From assembly GCF_008369935.1 (NCBI RefSeq), contig NZ_VTUZ01000003.1:248001-312000 (forward strand): a DNA stretch of 64,000 bases, read 5' to 3'. Source of the DNA: Paraburkholderia panacisoli. GTDB lineage: Bacteria; Pseudomonadota; Gammaproteobacteria; Burkholderiales; Burkholderiaceae. A program made the position numbers and the translations under genes. Below, piece after piece: positions 1 through 8,269 of this stretch. The notes beneath the pieces were generated by a model, which did not search any database, had not been told where the DNA came from, and worked only from the letters and a program-made list of their open reading frames with translations. Position 1 is the first letter of the stretch. Every line of letters starts with the position of its first letter.

Positions 1-101
1 CATCATGTCATGGGAAAGCATCATCCATCGGCCCGAACGCACGAGCCGACATTGTCCCGGGCGATCGCGCAAAACGAAAAATCGAACCGATGTCGTAGGT
101 C

Positions 102-266
102 TCAGCTCTTTCTCGACGTCTTCGCGGCGAATTGCGTCGGTGTGTGCTGAACCTTTTCGCTCCCGCACTTCGGACAAGGCGGATGTGCGGTCTGATGCTC
201 AGCGAGATGTTCGATGTGTTCGAACAACTCGCCGCAGGCCTCACAACGGTACTGGTAGGTCGGCAT
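102..266 (-). CDS. FmdB-type small zinc-ribbon protein (copy 1)
   Basis: A 54-residue protein beginning MPTYQYRCEACGE. Two CxxC pairs (CEAC near residue 8, CPKC near residue 35) form a zinc ribbon of the FmdB/CxxC_CxxC_SSSS regulatory family, followed by a basic tail ending KTSRKS. I chose the ATG at 266 because a GGAGGAG ribosome site lies about 6-8 bases upstream; an upstream in-frame extension has no homology-like features. The function of the family is poorly defined; a regulatory or stress role is inferred only from its name. A close paralogue lies at 23453-23617 and even the untranslated leaders of the two genes resemble each other. Confidence 0.85.
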   Translation of the reverse strand: MPTYQYRCEACGELFEHIEHLAEHQTAHPPCPKCGSEKVQHTPTQFAAKTSRKS

Positions 267-660
267 GACAACTCTCCTCCAAACGCAAATCCCGCACGTG
301 CTAACTGGATACGCCAGCGACACCCAACACTGAATCAATCTATTCTAGTACAGGAATTGCAGTCATCCGCGCCTCACCATGTACTCGTCAGGCAGGCGAC
401 AGTGGTCGCCAGCTGTGGTCGATAGCCAGGGCCATCCAGCGACAGAACTCCCGGTGCACGGAGCGGTTGCGCCTGCGACTTCCCGTCGGCGGGGAAGAGG
501 GACGCCGAGTCAGCCCAGTACGGCGCTATCATCACTGGTAACGGTATGGCGTCCGACAATTCCGGGACGCTCCCGCACAAACGCTTCATTACGTCCGTCC
601 TGTGCAACAATCAAAAACCGTCTGCGCCTTTTGAAACGAACCCTGTGCATGGAGGCGAAC

Positions 661-1704
661 ATGCTTGAGATCGGAAGGGAACGGATCGTAAGAACGGTGA
701 ACAACATCCTCGGGACCGTGCTGGCCCTGTCTGTCGCGTCTGCTCTCGCGATTGCCGCGCTCGCCATCGGTTCGGTGCACGCCCAGCCGCCGTCGTTCGA
801 CATTTTTCCCGTCCCAACCGGCAGCGCACCACACGATGTCGCACCGGCGGCGGACGGCACCGTCTGGTACACCGCCCAGGCGCAAGGCATGGCGGGTCGG
901 CTGGACCCGCGTAGCGGCAAGATCGAGAAGATACCGCTCGGCGACGGGTCGGCGCCGCACGGCGTGATCGTCGGCCCGGATCGCGCGGCATGGATCACGG
1001 ACGGCGGCCTGAACGCGATCGTGCGCGTCGATCCAAAGACGCTTGCCGTCACGCGTTTTCCGCTGCCGAACGAACGGCCGGACGCCAATCTGAACACCGC
1101 GGTCTTCGACAGGCAAGGTCATCTGTGGTTCACCGGGCAAAGCGGCATCTACGGCGAGCTCGATCCGAAGCGCGGCAGCATGCGCGTCTTCGATGCGCCG
1201 CGCGGACGCGGGCCCTACGGCATCTGCGTGACCCCGGACGGCAGCCTGTATTTCGCATCACTGGCAGGAAGCTATCTCGGTCGCATTGATCCCGTGAGCG
1301 GCGCAGCACAGGTCATCGAACCACCCACCCCGAATCAGGGTGCGCGCCGTGTATGGTCCGATTCGAAGGGGCGCGTCTGGCTCAGCGAGTGGAATGCGGG
1401 AAAAGTCGGTGTATTCGATCCGTCGACGCGTCGATGGCGCGAATGGCGACTGCCCGGCGAAGATCCACATGCTTACGCGATATTTGTAGACGACCAGGAC
1501 ATCGTCTGGCTTAGTGAGTGGAGCGGCAATGCACTCGTGCGCTTCGATCCGCGTGCCGAGCGATTCGACGTGTTTGCATTGCCGCGCGCGCACGCAAACG
1601 TCCGTCAGATGATGGGCCGCCCGGGGGAAGTCTGGCTGTCCGGATCCGGCATTGACCATCTGCTGCGGTACCGGTCCCGCGCAGCGGCTGCGAGCGGGGA
1701 GTGA
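661..1704 (+). CDS. Secreted virginiamycin B lyase-like (Vgb) beta-propeller protein
   Basis: 347 residues. An N-terminal hydrophobic signal segment (about residues 15-40, ending near VHAQ) suggests export. The rest is a series of about 40-residue repeats with the pattern DG-x-x-W(Y/F)T and IDP/FDP, characteristic of the SMP-30/Vgb six- or seven-bladed propeller. Late repeats carry a His in PHAYAIF and a Glu in WLSEW, which could match part of the streptogramin lyase active site, but the blade before has RRVW where another catalytic His might be expected, so a true lyase activity is doubtful. Start at ATG 661 is supported by GGAGG at 651-655; a second in-frame ATG at 649 lies just before this site. 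Most proteobacterial members have no known substrate. No operon partner is visible: 593 bases separate it from phnM. Confidence 0.8.
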   Translation: MLEIGRERIVRTVNNILGTVLALSVASALAIAALAIGSVHAQPPSFDIFPVPTGSAPHDVAPAADGTVWYTAQAQGMAGRLDPRSGKIEKIPLGDGSAPHGVIVGPDRAAWITDGGLNAIVRVDPKTLAVTRFPLPNERPDANLNTAVFDRQGHLWFTGQSGIYGELDPKRGSMRVFDAPRGRGPYGICVTPDGSLYFASLAGSYLGRIDPVSGAAQVIEPPTPNQGARRVWSDSKGRVWLSEWNAGKVGVFDPSTRRWREWRLPGEDPHAYAIFVDDQDIVWLSEWSGNALVRFDPRAERFDVFALPRAHANVRQMMGRPGEVWLSGSGIDHLLRYRSRAAAASGE

Positions 1705-2137
1705 CGTGCGATGGTGCGCGTTGGACGCTCTTTACCCGAGCGCGAACGAGGTCACGCCGAAAACACGTTTGAGAAGAATCGTGGGTAGCGTCTGCGTGTA
1801 TTTCCGTGAGGCTTTAAAGACGCTTGCCATCTCATGTCTTTTCGCTTGCGCAACTGCGGCGGGGCTGGTCTCCGGCACATCGAGCCAGCCTTTCTATTCT
1901 GAAGTGCAAGCCGTTTGGACAAGACGAAAATATGTCCACCCCTAACCTTCCCGGTGGACGGAACAGTAAACGGTGGAGGGTGTGCGGCATTGTTTTGTCG
2001 ATCGATGTCATCGTGCTGTCATTCCCGCGGGTTCAAATGAATGCGGCGTCGAGCACTGTAGTGCGGTAGTGCGCGAGCCATGATGGAAATATGAAGCGGA
2101 TCTTTTGCTCAACGACTCATGCGAGATTGTCCCTATA
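1705..2137. other. Intergenic region without recognised gene
   Basis: Only short unconvincing frames without good ribosome sites occur here. The stretch ends in the palindromic site upstream of phnM and probably holds the phn promoter. Confidence 0.5.
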
Positions 2138-2155
2138 CATCTAGACGTTTAGATG
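2138..2155. promoter_or_regulatory. Near-perfect palindrome upstream of phnM (candidate operator)
   Basis: CATCTAGACGTTTAGATG is symmetric at 16 of 18 positions (arms CATCTA/TAGATG around ACGT). A related site, CATCTAGACGTGTAGACA, lies at 6890-6907 ahead of the aldo/keto reductase. Two copies in front of two transcription units that bracket the phn operon suggest a shared dimeric repressor, possibly of the GntR/PhnF type, but no such regulator gene is in the window. Confidence 0.6.
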
Positions 2156-2297
2156 AATAGTTGCATCGCCCCCGTTCCGTGAGTGGCGATCCTCACACAC
2201 GCGCAGAAGTCGCAACGCGCCGCCTCGAATGACAACTACTGCGACTGCGTATTACGACAACGTTACGCAGAGGCCGATATACCTACGGAGCACGTCG

Positions 2298-3431
2298 ATG
2301 TTGGTCACGAACGCTCGCATCATCACGCGAGAAGAAGAATTTACAGGTACCTTGCGAATCGAGGGCGGCCTGATCCGCGATATCGAACGCGGCAATACGT
2401 CTGCACGCGAGGCCGTTGACTGGGATGGCGACTATCTGTTGCCGGGTCTCATCGAACTGCACACCGACAATCTGGAAAAGCATCTCGCGCCGCGTCCCGG
2501 CGTGCAATGGAATATCGATGCGGCGTTCGTGATTCACGATGCGCAGGTCGCCGCGGCCGGCATCACGACGGTCTTCGATTCGCTCAGAATCGGCGCGCGT
2601 TCCGACGTGGACATGCACAACCGCGATCTGCAGACGCGGTGTACGCAAGCCCTCGCGCGCTTGTCCGGGAATGCGTTGCTACGTGCCGAACATTTCCTGC
2701 ACCTGCGCTGCGAAATCGCCGCACCCGACGTGGTCGACGTGTTCGATTCGCTCTACACGCATCCGCTGCTACGTCTCGCTTCGGTGATGGATCACACGCC
2801 GGGCCAGCGGCAATGGCACGATCGCAATCAATGGCGCCGCTGGCAGGAGCGGCACGGCAAGCTGACTGATGAACACTACGCCGCCGTGGTAGCCGAGCTT
2901 ACGGATGGACAGGAGCGCTATGCCGACGAGCACCGTCGTGAAATCGTCGCACGTTGCGCGGCGCTCGGTATCCCGGTGGCGAGTCACGACGATACGGTTG
3001 TCGAGCATGTCGAACAGGCGGCGGCCGAAGGCATCGTGCTGGCCGAGTTTCCGACCACCCGCGTCGCGGCGCAAGCGGCACGCGAACACGGTATTGCGAC
3101 GATCATGGGCGCGCCCAACATCGTAAGGGGTGGATCGCACTCGGGTAACGTCTGCGCGCTCGAACTTGCGCAGGCCGGGTTGCTCGACATCCTGTCATCT
3201 GATTATGTGCCCTCGAGCCTATTGACCGCCGCATTCGATCTTGTCGACAAGGCGGGCTGGACGCTTCCGCGTGCAATGGCAACTGTATCGGCTGGACCGG
3301 CTCGCGCGGTGGGACTGCATGATCGCGGTGCCATCGCCCCCGGTTTGCGGGCCGACTTTGTGCGCGTGAGGATGCACGAAGCGCTGCCCGTACCGCGCGC
3401 GACCTGGCGGGCAGGCGAACGCATCGTCTGA
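2298..3431 (+). CDS. phnM: PhnM-type alpha-D-ribose 1-methylphosphonate 5-triphosphate diphosphatase
   Basis: 377 residues of the amidohydrolase superfamily. In the C-P lyase pathway PhnM removes pyrophosphate from ribose methylphosphonate triphosphate. Visible features: the opening MLVTNARIITREEEF typical of the family, the metal-site motif ELHTDNLEKH near residue 56, a second HD pair in ASHDDTVVEH, and the late SSDYVPSSLL segment. I chose ATG 2298 because GGAG at 2287-2290 precedes it at 7 bases and it matches where family members begin; an in-frame ATG at 2229 would add 23 unmatched residues. It is the first gene of a phnM-phnD-phnC-phnE-transferase run. The C-P lyase core genes phnGHIJKL are absent here, so this enzyme must work with a core encoded elsewhere or serve another phosphonate route. 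Confidence 0.9.
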   Translation: MLVTNARIITREEEFTGTLRIEGGLIRDIERGNTSAREAVDWDGDYLLPGLIELHTDNLEKHLAPRPGVQWNIDAAFVIHDAQVAAAGITTVFDSLRIGARSDVDMHNRDLQTRCTQALARLSGNALLRAEHFLHLRCEIAAPDVVDVFDSLYTHPLLRLASVMDHTPGQRQWHDRNQWRRWQERHGKLTDEHYAAVVAELTDGQERYADEHRREIVARCAALGIPVASHDDTVVEHVEQAAAEGIVLAEFPTTRVAAQAAREHGIATIMGAPNIVRGGSHSGNVCALELAQAGLLDILSSDYVPSSLLTAAFDLVDKAGWTLPRAMATVSAGPARAVGLHDRGAIAPGLRADFVRVRMHEALPVPRATWRAGERIV

Positions 3432-3551
3432 TGCACGCCAGGCTGGGATCAGTCACATGGGCGTGTCGGGGCGATGCAACGGAAAAGAGCGGGGAAGGTG
3501 GAAAACGTCGGTTAATTGTTCGGTACGCTACGAATACTACTTGAGGAAGAT

Positions 3552-4451
3552 ATGAAGGTCTCCAAAGTTTTAGCAGCGGTGGCATTTGCGGCAGGTCTAG
3601 CCTCGGGGGCGGCACATGCAGCCGGCACCTGTCCGAACGACGGCGTGGTTCGCTTTGGCGTCGAGCCGTACGAATCGGCGCAACGCATGCTGCCTGTCTA
3701 CTCGGACCTCGCCAAGATGATCGGCGACAAGCTCGGCTGCACGGTACAGCTCTACGTGGCAACCAGCTACAACGCCGAGATCGAGGCGATGCGCAACAAC
3801 AAACTTGAATTCGGCGAGTTTGGCCCGCTCGGCTACGTGCTTGCTCACCAGGTCGCGCATGCCGAGGCCGTCGCCACCTTTGCCGGCGAAGGTGGCAAGC
3901 CGGCCACGTATTACGCGTCCATCGTCACGTGGCCCGGCTCGGGTATCAAGAAGCTTGCCGACATCAACGGCCGTTCGTTTGCCTATGCCGATCCGGCTTC
4001 CACCTCCGGCCACCTGTTTCCCGCCTACGGTCTGAGCAAGAACGGCATCGATCCGGACAAGGGTGTGAAGGCGATCTATGCGGGCAGCCATACGGCATCG
4101 TTCGAGGCGATGCGCAATCACAAGGTTGACGCGGGTGAGCTGAACAGCGAGGAAATCGCCAGCGCCAAGCTGCACAACGAATACGATCCTTCGGCCTATG
4201 TGACGCTGTGGCAGTCGGAGCCGATTCCGCTCGACCCGCTGGCGGTGCGGGGCGACTTGCCGGCTGATTTCAAGGCTCGTCTCGCCAGCATCCTGAGTTC
4301 GCTCGATCTGCATCAATTGCCGGAGGCCGATCAGAAGTTCCTGGCATCGAACGAAAACCCGCAGTTGATGACGGTGCCCCAGACGGATGCCGCTTACAAC
4401 CAGATTCGTGATCTGGTTTCCACGCTCCACATCGACCTGGCAAAACTGTGA
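3552..4451 (+). CDS. phnD: Phosphonate ABC transporter, periplasmic binding protein PhnD
   Basis: 299 residues with a clear signal peptide (MKVSKVLAAVAF..., cleavage after AHA near residue 23). The mature part has the PhnD/SsuA-like fold markers: RFGVEPYESAQRM, then EFGEFGPLGYVLAH and the FAYADPASTSGHLFP stretch that lines the phosphonate pocket in this family. It would bind phosphonates or phosphate esters in the periplasm and deliver them to PhnE/PhnC. Start at ATG 3552 follows GAGGAAG closely; a TTG 36 bases upstream is unlikely. The stop overlaps the phnC start by four bases (GTGA), indicating translational coupling. The exact ligand cannot be read from sequence. Confidence 0.93.
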   Translation: MKVSKVLAAVAFAAGLASGAAHAAGTCPNDGVVRFGVEPYESAQRMLPVYSDLAKMIGDKLGCTVQLYVATSYNAEIEAMRNNKLEFGEFGPLGYVLAHQVAHAEAVATFAGEGGKPATYYASIVTWPGSGIKKLADINGRSFAYADPASTSGHLFPAYGLSKNGIDPDKGVKAIYAGSHTASFEAMRNHKVDAGELNSEEIASAKLHNEYDPSAYVTLWQSEPIPLDPLAVRGDLPADFKARLASILSSLDLHQLPEADQKFLASNENPQLMTVPQTDAAYNQIRDLVSTLHIDLAKL

Positions 4452-5308
4452 ATACCCATTTCGGCGCGACCCACGACGCATCACCAGGCCCGGCGGCTGC
4501 ATTCGCAGCCGCCGGATCCGGCAGGCGCGCGACAGTACCGCGGCCCATGCTTGCGCCCGCAGTGAAGTTAGCCGTCGATAAGCTGACGATGCGTTACCCG
4601 AACGGTCACACGGCGCTGCGCGACTTCAATGTGTCCGTCCAGACCGGCGAGATGATCGTGGTGCTCGGCAGCAACGGCAGCGGCAAGTCGACCTTGATGA
4701 AGTGCGTGGTCGGACTGAACCGTCCGACAGCCGGTTCGGTCGAGATCGCCGGACGCGATCTGGCCGCGCTCTCGGGCAAAGCCCTTCGGCAGGCGCGTCT
4801 GCCGCTCGCATTGATCTCGCAGAACGCCAATCTCGTCAGGCGGCGCAGCGTGCTGGCGAACGTCTGCTGCGGCGCGCTGGGGCGCCACCGGACGCTGGCG
4901 ACCGCGATGGGGCGCTTGCCCCGCGACGAAATCGAACCGGCACGAGCCTGTCTGGACGAAGTCGGCCTGCTGCATCTGGCTGGCCAGCGCGCCGGCACGC
5001 TCTCGGGCGGACAGGCGCAGCGTGTGGCGGTCGCTCGTGCGCTGGCGCAACGTCCGGACGTACTGCTCGCCGACGAACCGGTCGCGAGCCTGGACCCCGA
5101 GGCAGCCGATGAGGTCATGCGGCTGTTGCGCCGCCTCGCCACCGAAGAGGGACTCGCGGTGGTGTGCGTATTGCACCAGCCTGAACTGGCGGCGCGCTAT
5201 GCCGACAGGCTGGTCGGCCTGCGGCGTGGGCAGCTGGAATTCGACCGGCCGGCTTCGGAAGTCTCCAGTCAACAGATTGCGCGGCTTTACGTGGACGAAA
5301 CATGTTGA
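4448..5308 (+). CDS. phnC: Phosphonate ABC transporter ATP-binding protein PhnC
   Basis: 286 residues. Walker A GSNGSGKST (about residue 75), Q-loop region ALISQNANLV, signature LSGGQAQRVAVARAL and Walker B VLLADEPVASLD are all present. It powers uptake through PhnE. The GTG start overlaps the phnD stop in GTGA; this gives an odd 33-residue Ala/Pro-rich leader before the usual PhnC beginning. An internal ATG at 4547 would give a normal-length N-terminus but has no good ribosome site, so the start remains uncertain. The stop overlaps phnE (ATGTTGA). Confidence 0.92.
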   Translation: MNTHFGATHDASPGPAAAFAAAGSGRRATVPRPMLAPAVKLAVDKLTMRYPNGHTALRDFNVSVQTGEMIVVLGSNGSGKSTLMKCVVGLNRPTAGSVEIAGRDLAALSGKALRQARLPLALISQNANLVRRRSVLANVCCGALGRHRTLATAMGRLPRDEIEPARACLDEVGLLHLAGQRAGTLSGGQAQRVAVARALAQRPDVLLADEPVASLDPEAADEVMRLLRRLATEEGLAVVCVLHQPELAARYADRLVGLRRGQLEFDRPASEVSSQQIARLYVDETC

Positions 5309-6105
5309 ACAAGGCTCTCGAAATGGGCGCGCCCAAAAGCACGCCGGGCGCACGCAGTTTATGGGCGGTGTGTGCCGTCGTCGTCGCACTGGCCTTGTTC
5401 GTACAGGCGTGGATCGTGGTTCAGGCGCGACCGCAGGATCTGGTGACCGGCGCCCACGGGATGGCCGACATTATTTCGCGTGCCATGCCGCCGGCGTTCG
5501 ACCAGTTCGTCCCGAATCTCTGGCCGGTTCTCGAGACGATCGACCTGGCGATTTTCGGCACCGTGTTCGGGGTGCTTCTTGCGTTCCCGCTATCGATTCT
5601 GGCGGCCGCGAATGTCACACCGGCGAAGCCCTTGTACTACTTCTCACGCGCGCTGATCGGCGTCACCCGCGCGGTGCCCGATCTGGTGTGGGCACTGCTG
5701 TTCGTGACCGCCGTCGGGCTTGGGCCGTTTCCGGGCGCACTTGCACTCGCAGTCCATTCGGTCGGCATGCTCGGCCGGCTCTTTGCGGAAGTGATCGAAG
5801 ACATGGATATGGGTCCCGTCGAAGCGCTGACCCTGACCGGTGCCGGCCGTCTCCAAGTGTTGAGCCATGCGGTGGTGCCAGGCGTGCTGCCGTCGCTGCT
5901 CGGCATTGGGCTGTTCCGCTTCGACGAAAACCTGCGCTCCTCGCTTGTGCTCGGCTTCGTCGGCGCGGGCGGGATCGGCTTCCAGTTGCTGACCGCGATG
6001 AACCTGTTCCAGTACCAGACAGTGTCGTTCCTACTGATCGCTACCTTCATCCTGGTCGCGTGCGCCGAACGCGTTTCCGCCTACCTGCGCAGCCTCGTTA
6101 CGTGA
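5302..6105 (+). CDS. phnE: Phosphonate ABC transporter permease PhnE
   Basis: 267 residues with about six hydrophobic segments, an early one at residues 18-40 and the rest between 75 and 260. The EAA-loop region is visible around EALTLTGAGRLQVLSHAVVP, which contacts the ATPase, followed by the conserved GAGGIGFQLL. It forms the inner-membrane channel for the PhnD/PhnC system. The ATG overlaps the end of phnC, so the three transporter genes are translationally coupled. Confidence 0.92.
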   Translation: MLNKALEMGAPKSTPGARSLWAVCAVVVALALFVQAWIVVQARPQDLVTGAHGMADIISRAMPPAFDQFVPNLWPVLETIDLAIFGTVFGVLLAFPLSILAAANVTPAKPLYYFSRALIGVTRAVPDLVWALLFVTAVGLGPFPGALALAVHSVGMLGRLFAEVIEDMDMGPVEALTLTGAGRLQVLSHAVVPGVLPSLLGIGLFRFDENLRSSLVLGFVGAGGIGFQLLTAMNLFQYQTVSFLLIATFILVACAERVSAYLRSLVT

Positions 6106-6157
6106 GTGCGAGGCCAGCGTTTTCGTTGTCACCTCAACATTGAATTTCGAGCCTTTT

Positions 6158-6814
6158 ATGCTAGTTAATCACGGCGTTGCGGCCGATCCGTGGACGCTCG
6201 GCCGCGTGCTGTCGGAAGATCCGGAGATCCATCCGACGGCACTGGTTCGCGCCAGCGACTTTGGCCGATACACCTATCTCGGACCACGCAGTCATGTTGC
6301 CGAATCGGTCATCGGCGACTACGGCTATGCGATGGGCGACAATCAGATCGCTCACGCGCTCATCGGCAAGTTCGCCAACATTGCCACCGGCGTGCGCATC
6401 AATCCGCCGAACCACCCGTCGTGGCGGGCAACCCACCACCACTTTACCTATCGTTCGCGCTCGTACGGGCTCTCTCTCGACGACGACGACGGCATCTTCC
6501 AATGGCGAGCGCAGGACCGCGTCGAGATCGGCCACGATGTGTGGCTCGGTCATGGTGCCGTCGTCATGCCCGGTGTCACCGTCGGTACGGGCGCAGCGGT
6601 CGGTTCGGGAGCGGTGGTGACCAAAGACGTGCCGCCGTTCGCTATCGTCGTCGGAGTGCCCGCGCGCGTGTTGCGCTTTCGCGTCGACGCGCGCACTTCG
6701 GAACGGCTGCAGCAAATCGCCTGGTGGGACTGGAATCCCGAACAAATCGACGCGGCCCTGAATGACTTCCGCCTGCTCACCGCAGTCGAGTTCGCCGAGA
6801 AGTACGGGGACTGA
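6158..6814 (+). CDS. Phosphonate-operon hexapeptide-repeat acyltransferase
   Basis: About 218 residues with a left-handed beta-helix built from isoleucine-patch hexapeptides (IHPTALVRASDFGRYTYLG, later VEIGHDVWLGHGAVVMPGV and GAAVGSGAVVTKDVPPFAIVVGVPA are typical turns). It matches the hexapeptide-transferase family regularly encoded in phn operons and may acetylate an aminoalkylphosphonate or intermediate; the substrate is not proven. Start is uncertain: ATG 6158 begins MLVNHGVAADP, while an in-frame TTG at 6140 would add six residues; neither has a strong ribosome site. It follows phnE by about 50 bases and closes the operon. Confidence 0.85.
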   Translation: MLVNHGVAADPWTLGRVLSEDPEIHPTALVRASDFGRYTYLGPRSHVAESVIGDYGYAMGDNQIAHALIGKFANIATGVRINPPNHPSWRATHHHFTYRSRSYGLSLDDDDGIFQWRAQDRVEIGHDVWLGHGAVVMPGVTVGTGAAVGSGAVVTKDVPPFAIVVGVPARVLRFRVDARTSERLQQIAWWDWNPEQIDAALNDFRLLTAVEFAEKYGD

Positions 6815-6889
6815 CGTGGCGGCCAGGCTCGCGCGAATGTAGCGGCGCGGCGAGTGCGTATACCTCAACAACTATTGCCCGCTCTAACT

Positions 6890-6907
6890 CATCTAGACGT
6901 GTAGACA
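6890..6907. promoter_or_regulatory. Second copy of the phn-type palindrome, before aldo/keto reductase gene
   Basis: CATCTAGACGTGTAGACA shares the first eleven bases with the site at 2138-2155 and keeps the symmetric TCTA/TAGA arms. It lies 71 bases before the reductase start, a normal operator position. Confidence 0.6.
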
Positions 6908-6977
6908 TGATTCGACGTGTCGGACGAAGTTTCCAGAACGGGCTGAAATCCTTTTCAGTGAGTGGAGTAAGTTTCAC

Positions 6978-8003
6978 ATGGAATATCGGCAACTTGGACG
7001 CAGCGGCCTCAAGGTTTCGACGCTGACACTCGGTACGATGATGTTCGGTGGTCCGACCGATCAGACGACCGCGGAACGCATCTTTGAAAGCGCCCGTGAA
7101 CAGGGCGTCAACTCGATCGATTCCGCCGACGTCTATGCCGGCGGTGAATCGGAGCGCGTCGTCGGACGTTGCATAGCTGCCCAGCGCGACCGCTGGGTGC
7201 TGGCGACCAAAATCGCCAGTCCCCTCGCCGAGGGTGACGTCAACGCGCGAGGCGCGTCGCGTAAGCATATGATCCGGGCCGTCGAGGCGAGTCTGAAGCG
7301 TTTGAACACTGATTACATCGATCTGCTCTATCTGCACGCGGAAGATCATCAGACTCCGGTCGATGAAACGGTGCGTGCGCTCAACGATCTGATTCAGAGC
7401 GGCAAGATACGCTACTACGGTTTGTCGAATCATCGTGGCTGGAAGATCGCTGAATTCGCTCACACCGCACAAGCGCTCGGCCTGGCTGCTCCTGTGGCCA
7501 GTCAGCCGCTGTATAACATCGCGAACCGGCAGGCCGAGGCCGAACAACTCACTTCCGCGCACCGCTACGGGCTCGGCGTTATTTCGTATAGCCCACTCGC
7601 GCGCGGCGTGTTGACCGGCAAGTATGAAATGGGCGTGGCACCCGCATCCGATACCCGGGCAGGGCGCGGTGACCGCCGCCTGCAGCAGGCTGAATGGCGC
7701 CCCGAGTCTCTGGAGTTGGCACGACGCGTCGATGAGCATGCACGGGCGCGCGGTCTGAGCGCGGGGCAGTTCGCGCTCGCGTGGGTGCTGAACAGCAGAT
7801 ACATCAGCTCGACGATCGCCGGGCCACGAACTGAAGCGCAATGGAGCGATTATCAACCGGCCTTGAGCTATCGTCTGACTGCGGAAGACGAGGCTTTCGT
7901 CGATTCGCTAGTGACAACCGGCCATCCTTCGACGCCTGGGTTTAACGATCCGAAACATCCGTTCTTTGGTCGCATCACATATCACGGTTCACAAGAGTTA
8001 TAA
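6978..8003 (+). CDS. Aldo/keto reductase
   Basis: 341 residues, a full-length NAD(P)H-dependent oxidoreductase with the TIM-barrel AKR layout. The catalytic tetrad is readable: Asp and Tyr in DSADVYAGGESE (near residue 50), Lys in VLATKIASP, and His in LLYLHAEDHQTP. The cofactor-binding region appears at YSPLARGVLTGKY and the late GPRTEAQW segment. It resembles the YajO/voltage-gated K-channel beta branch. Ribosome site GGAGTAAG precedes ATG 6978. The upstream palindrome ties it to the phn operon's regulation, suggesting it may act on an aldehyde or keto product of phosphonate breakdown, which is inference only. Confidence 0.88.
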   Translation: MEYRQLGRSGLKVSTLTLGTMMFGGPTDQTTAERIFESAREQGVNSIDSADVYAGGESERVVGRCIAAQRDRWVLATKIASPLAEGDVNARGASRKHMIRAVEASLKRLNTDYIDLLYLHAEDHQTPVDETVRALNDLIQSGKIRYYGLSNHRGWKIAEFAHTAQALGLAAPVASQPLYNIANRQAEAEQLTSAHRYGLGVISYSPLARGVLTGKYEMGVAPASDTRAGRGDRRLQQAEWRPESLELARRVDEHARARGLSAGQFALAWVLNSRYISSTIAGPRTEAQWSDYQPALSYRLTAEDEAFVDSLVTTGHPSTPGFNDPKHPFFGRITYHGSQEL

Positions 8004-8269
8004 GGGGATTTCCCGGAAGCAATCCTCTGCGGATGGCGGTCCAATCGGCGAATGTACCCTTTAGCTTTTCGAACTGTTGCCGATTCTGGATCGGCGCAAG
8101 TTGACTTCGCGGGTCCAAGCCGGGACCGACCACCTTAAGTGACGCAACGCTCGTCTCTTCAGTCACGAGAGTCGGCAACACCATTTCCATCGCGCGGGCG
8201 TCCGGATCGCGACCGTCAACGCGTCGTTCGGCGCAAGGCGTCTTCTGTTACGTGACGAGGCTATGGCGA
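8004..8269. other. Intergenic region between convergent genes
   Basis: About 265 bases between the reductase and the minus-strand flavoprotein. A 71-codon minus-strand frame (7975-8190) overlaps the end of the reductase gene; its product was not recognised and may be degraded coding sequence. Confidence 0.35.

Noticed and set aside
661..1704. Streptogramin resistance gene
   Set aside because: Family similarity only; at least one expected active-site His is not evident and proteobacterial Vgb-like proteins are usually not resistance enzymes.
2138..2155. Resemblance of the phn palindrome to the MetJ box (AGACGTCT)
   Set aside because: MetJ is a gammaproteobacterial regulator and no methionine genes are nearby; the similarity is likely chance.
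3597..4502. Long minus-strand open frame opposite phnD
   Set aside because: It is the antisense shadow of a clear PhnD gene and shows no recognisable domain.
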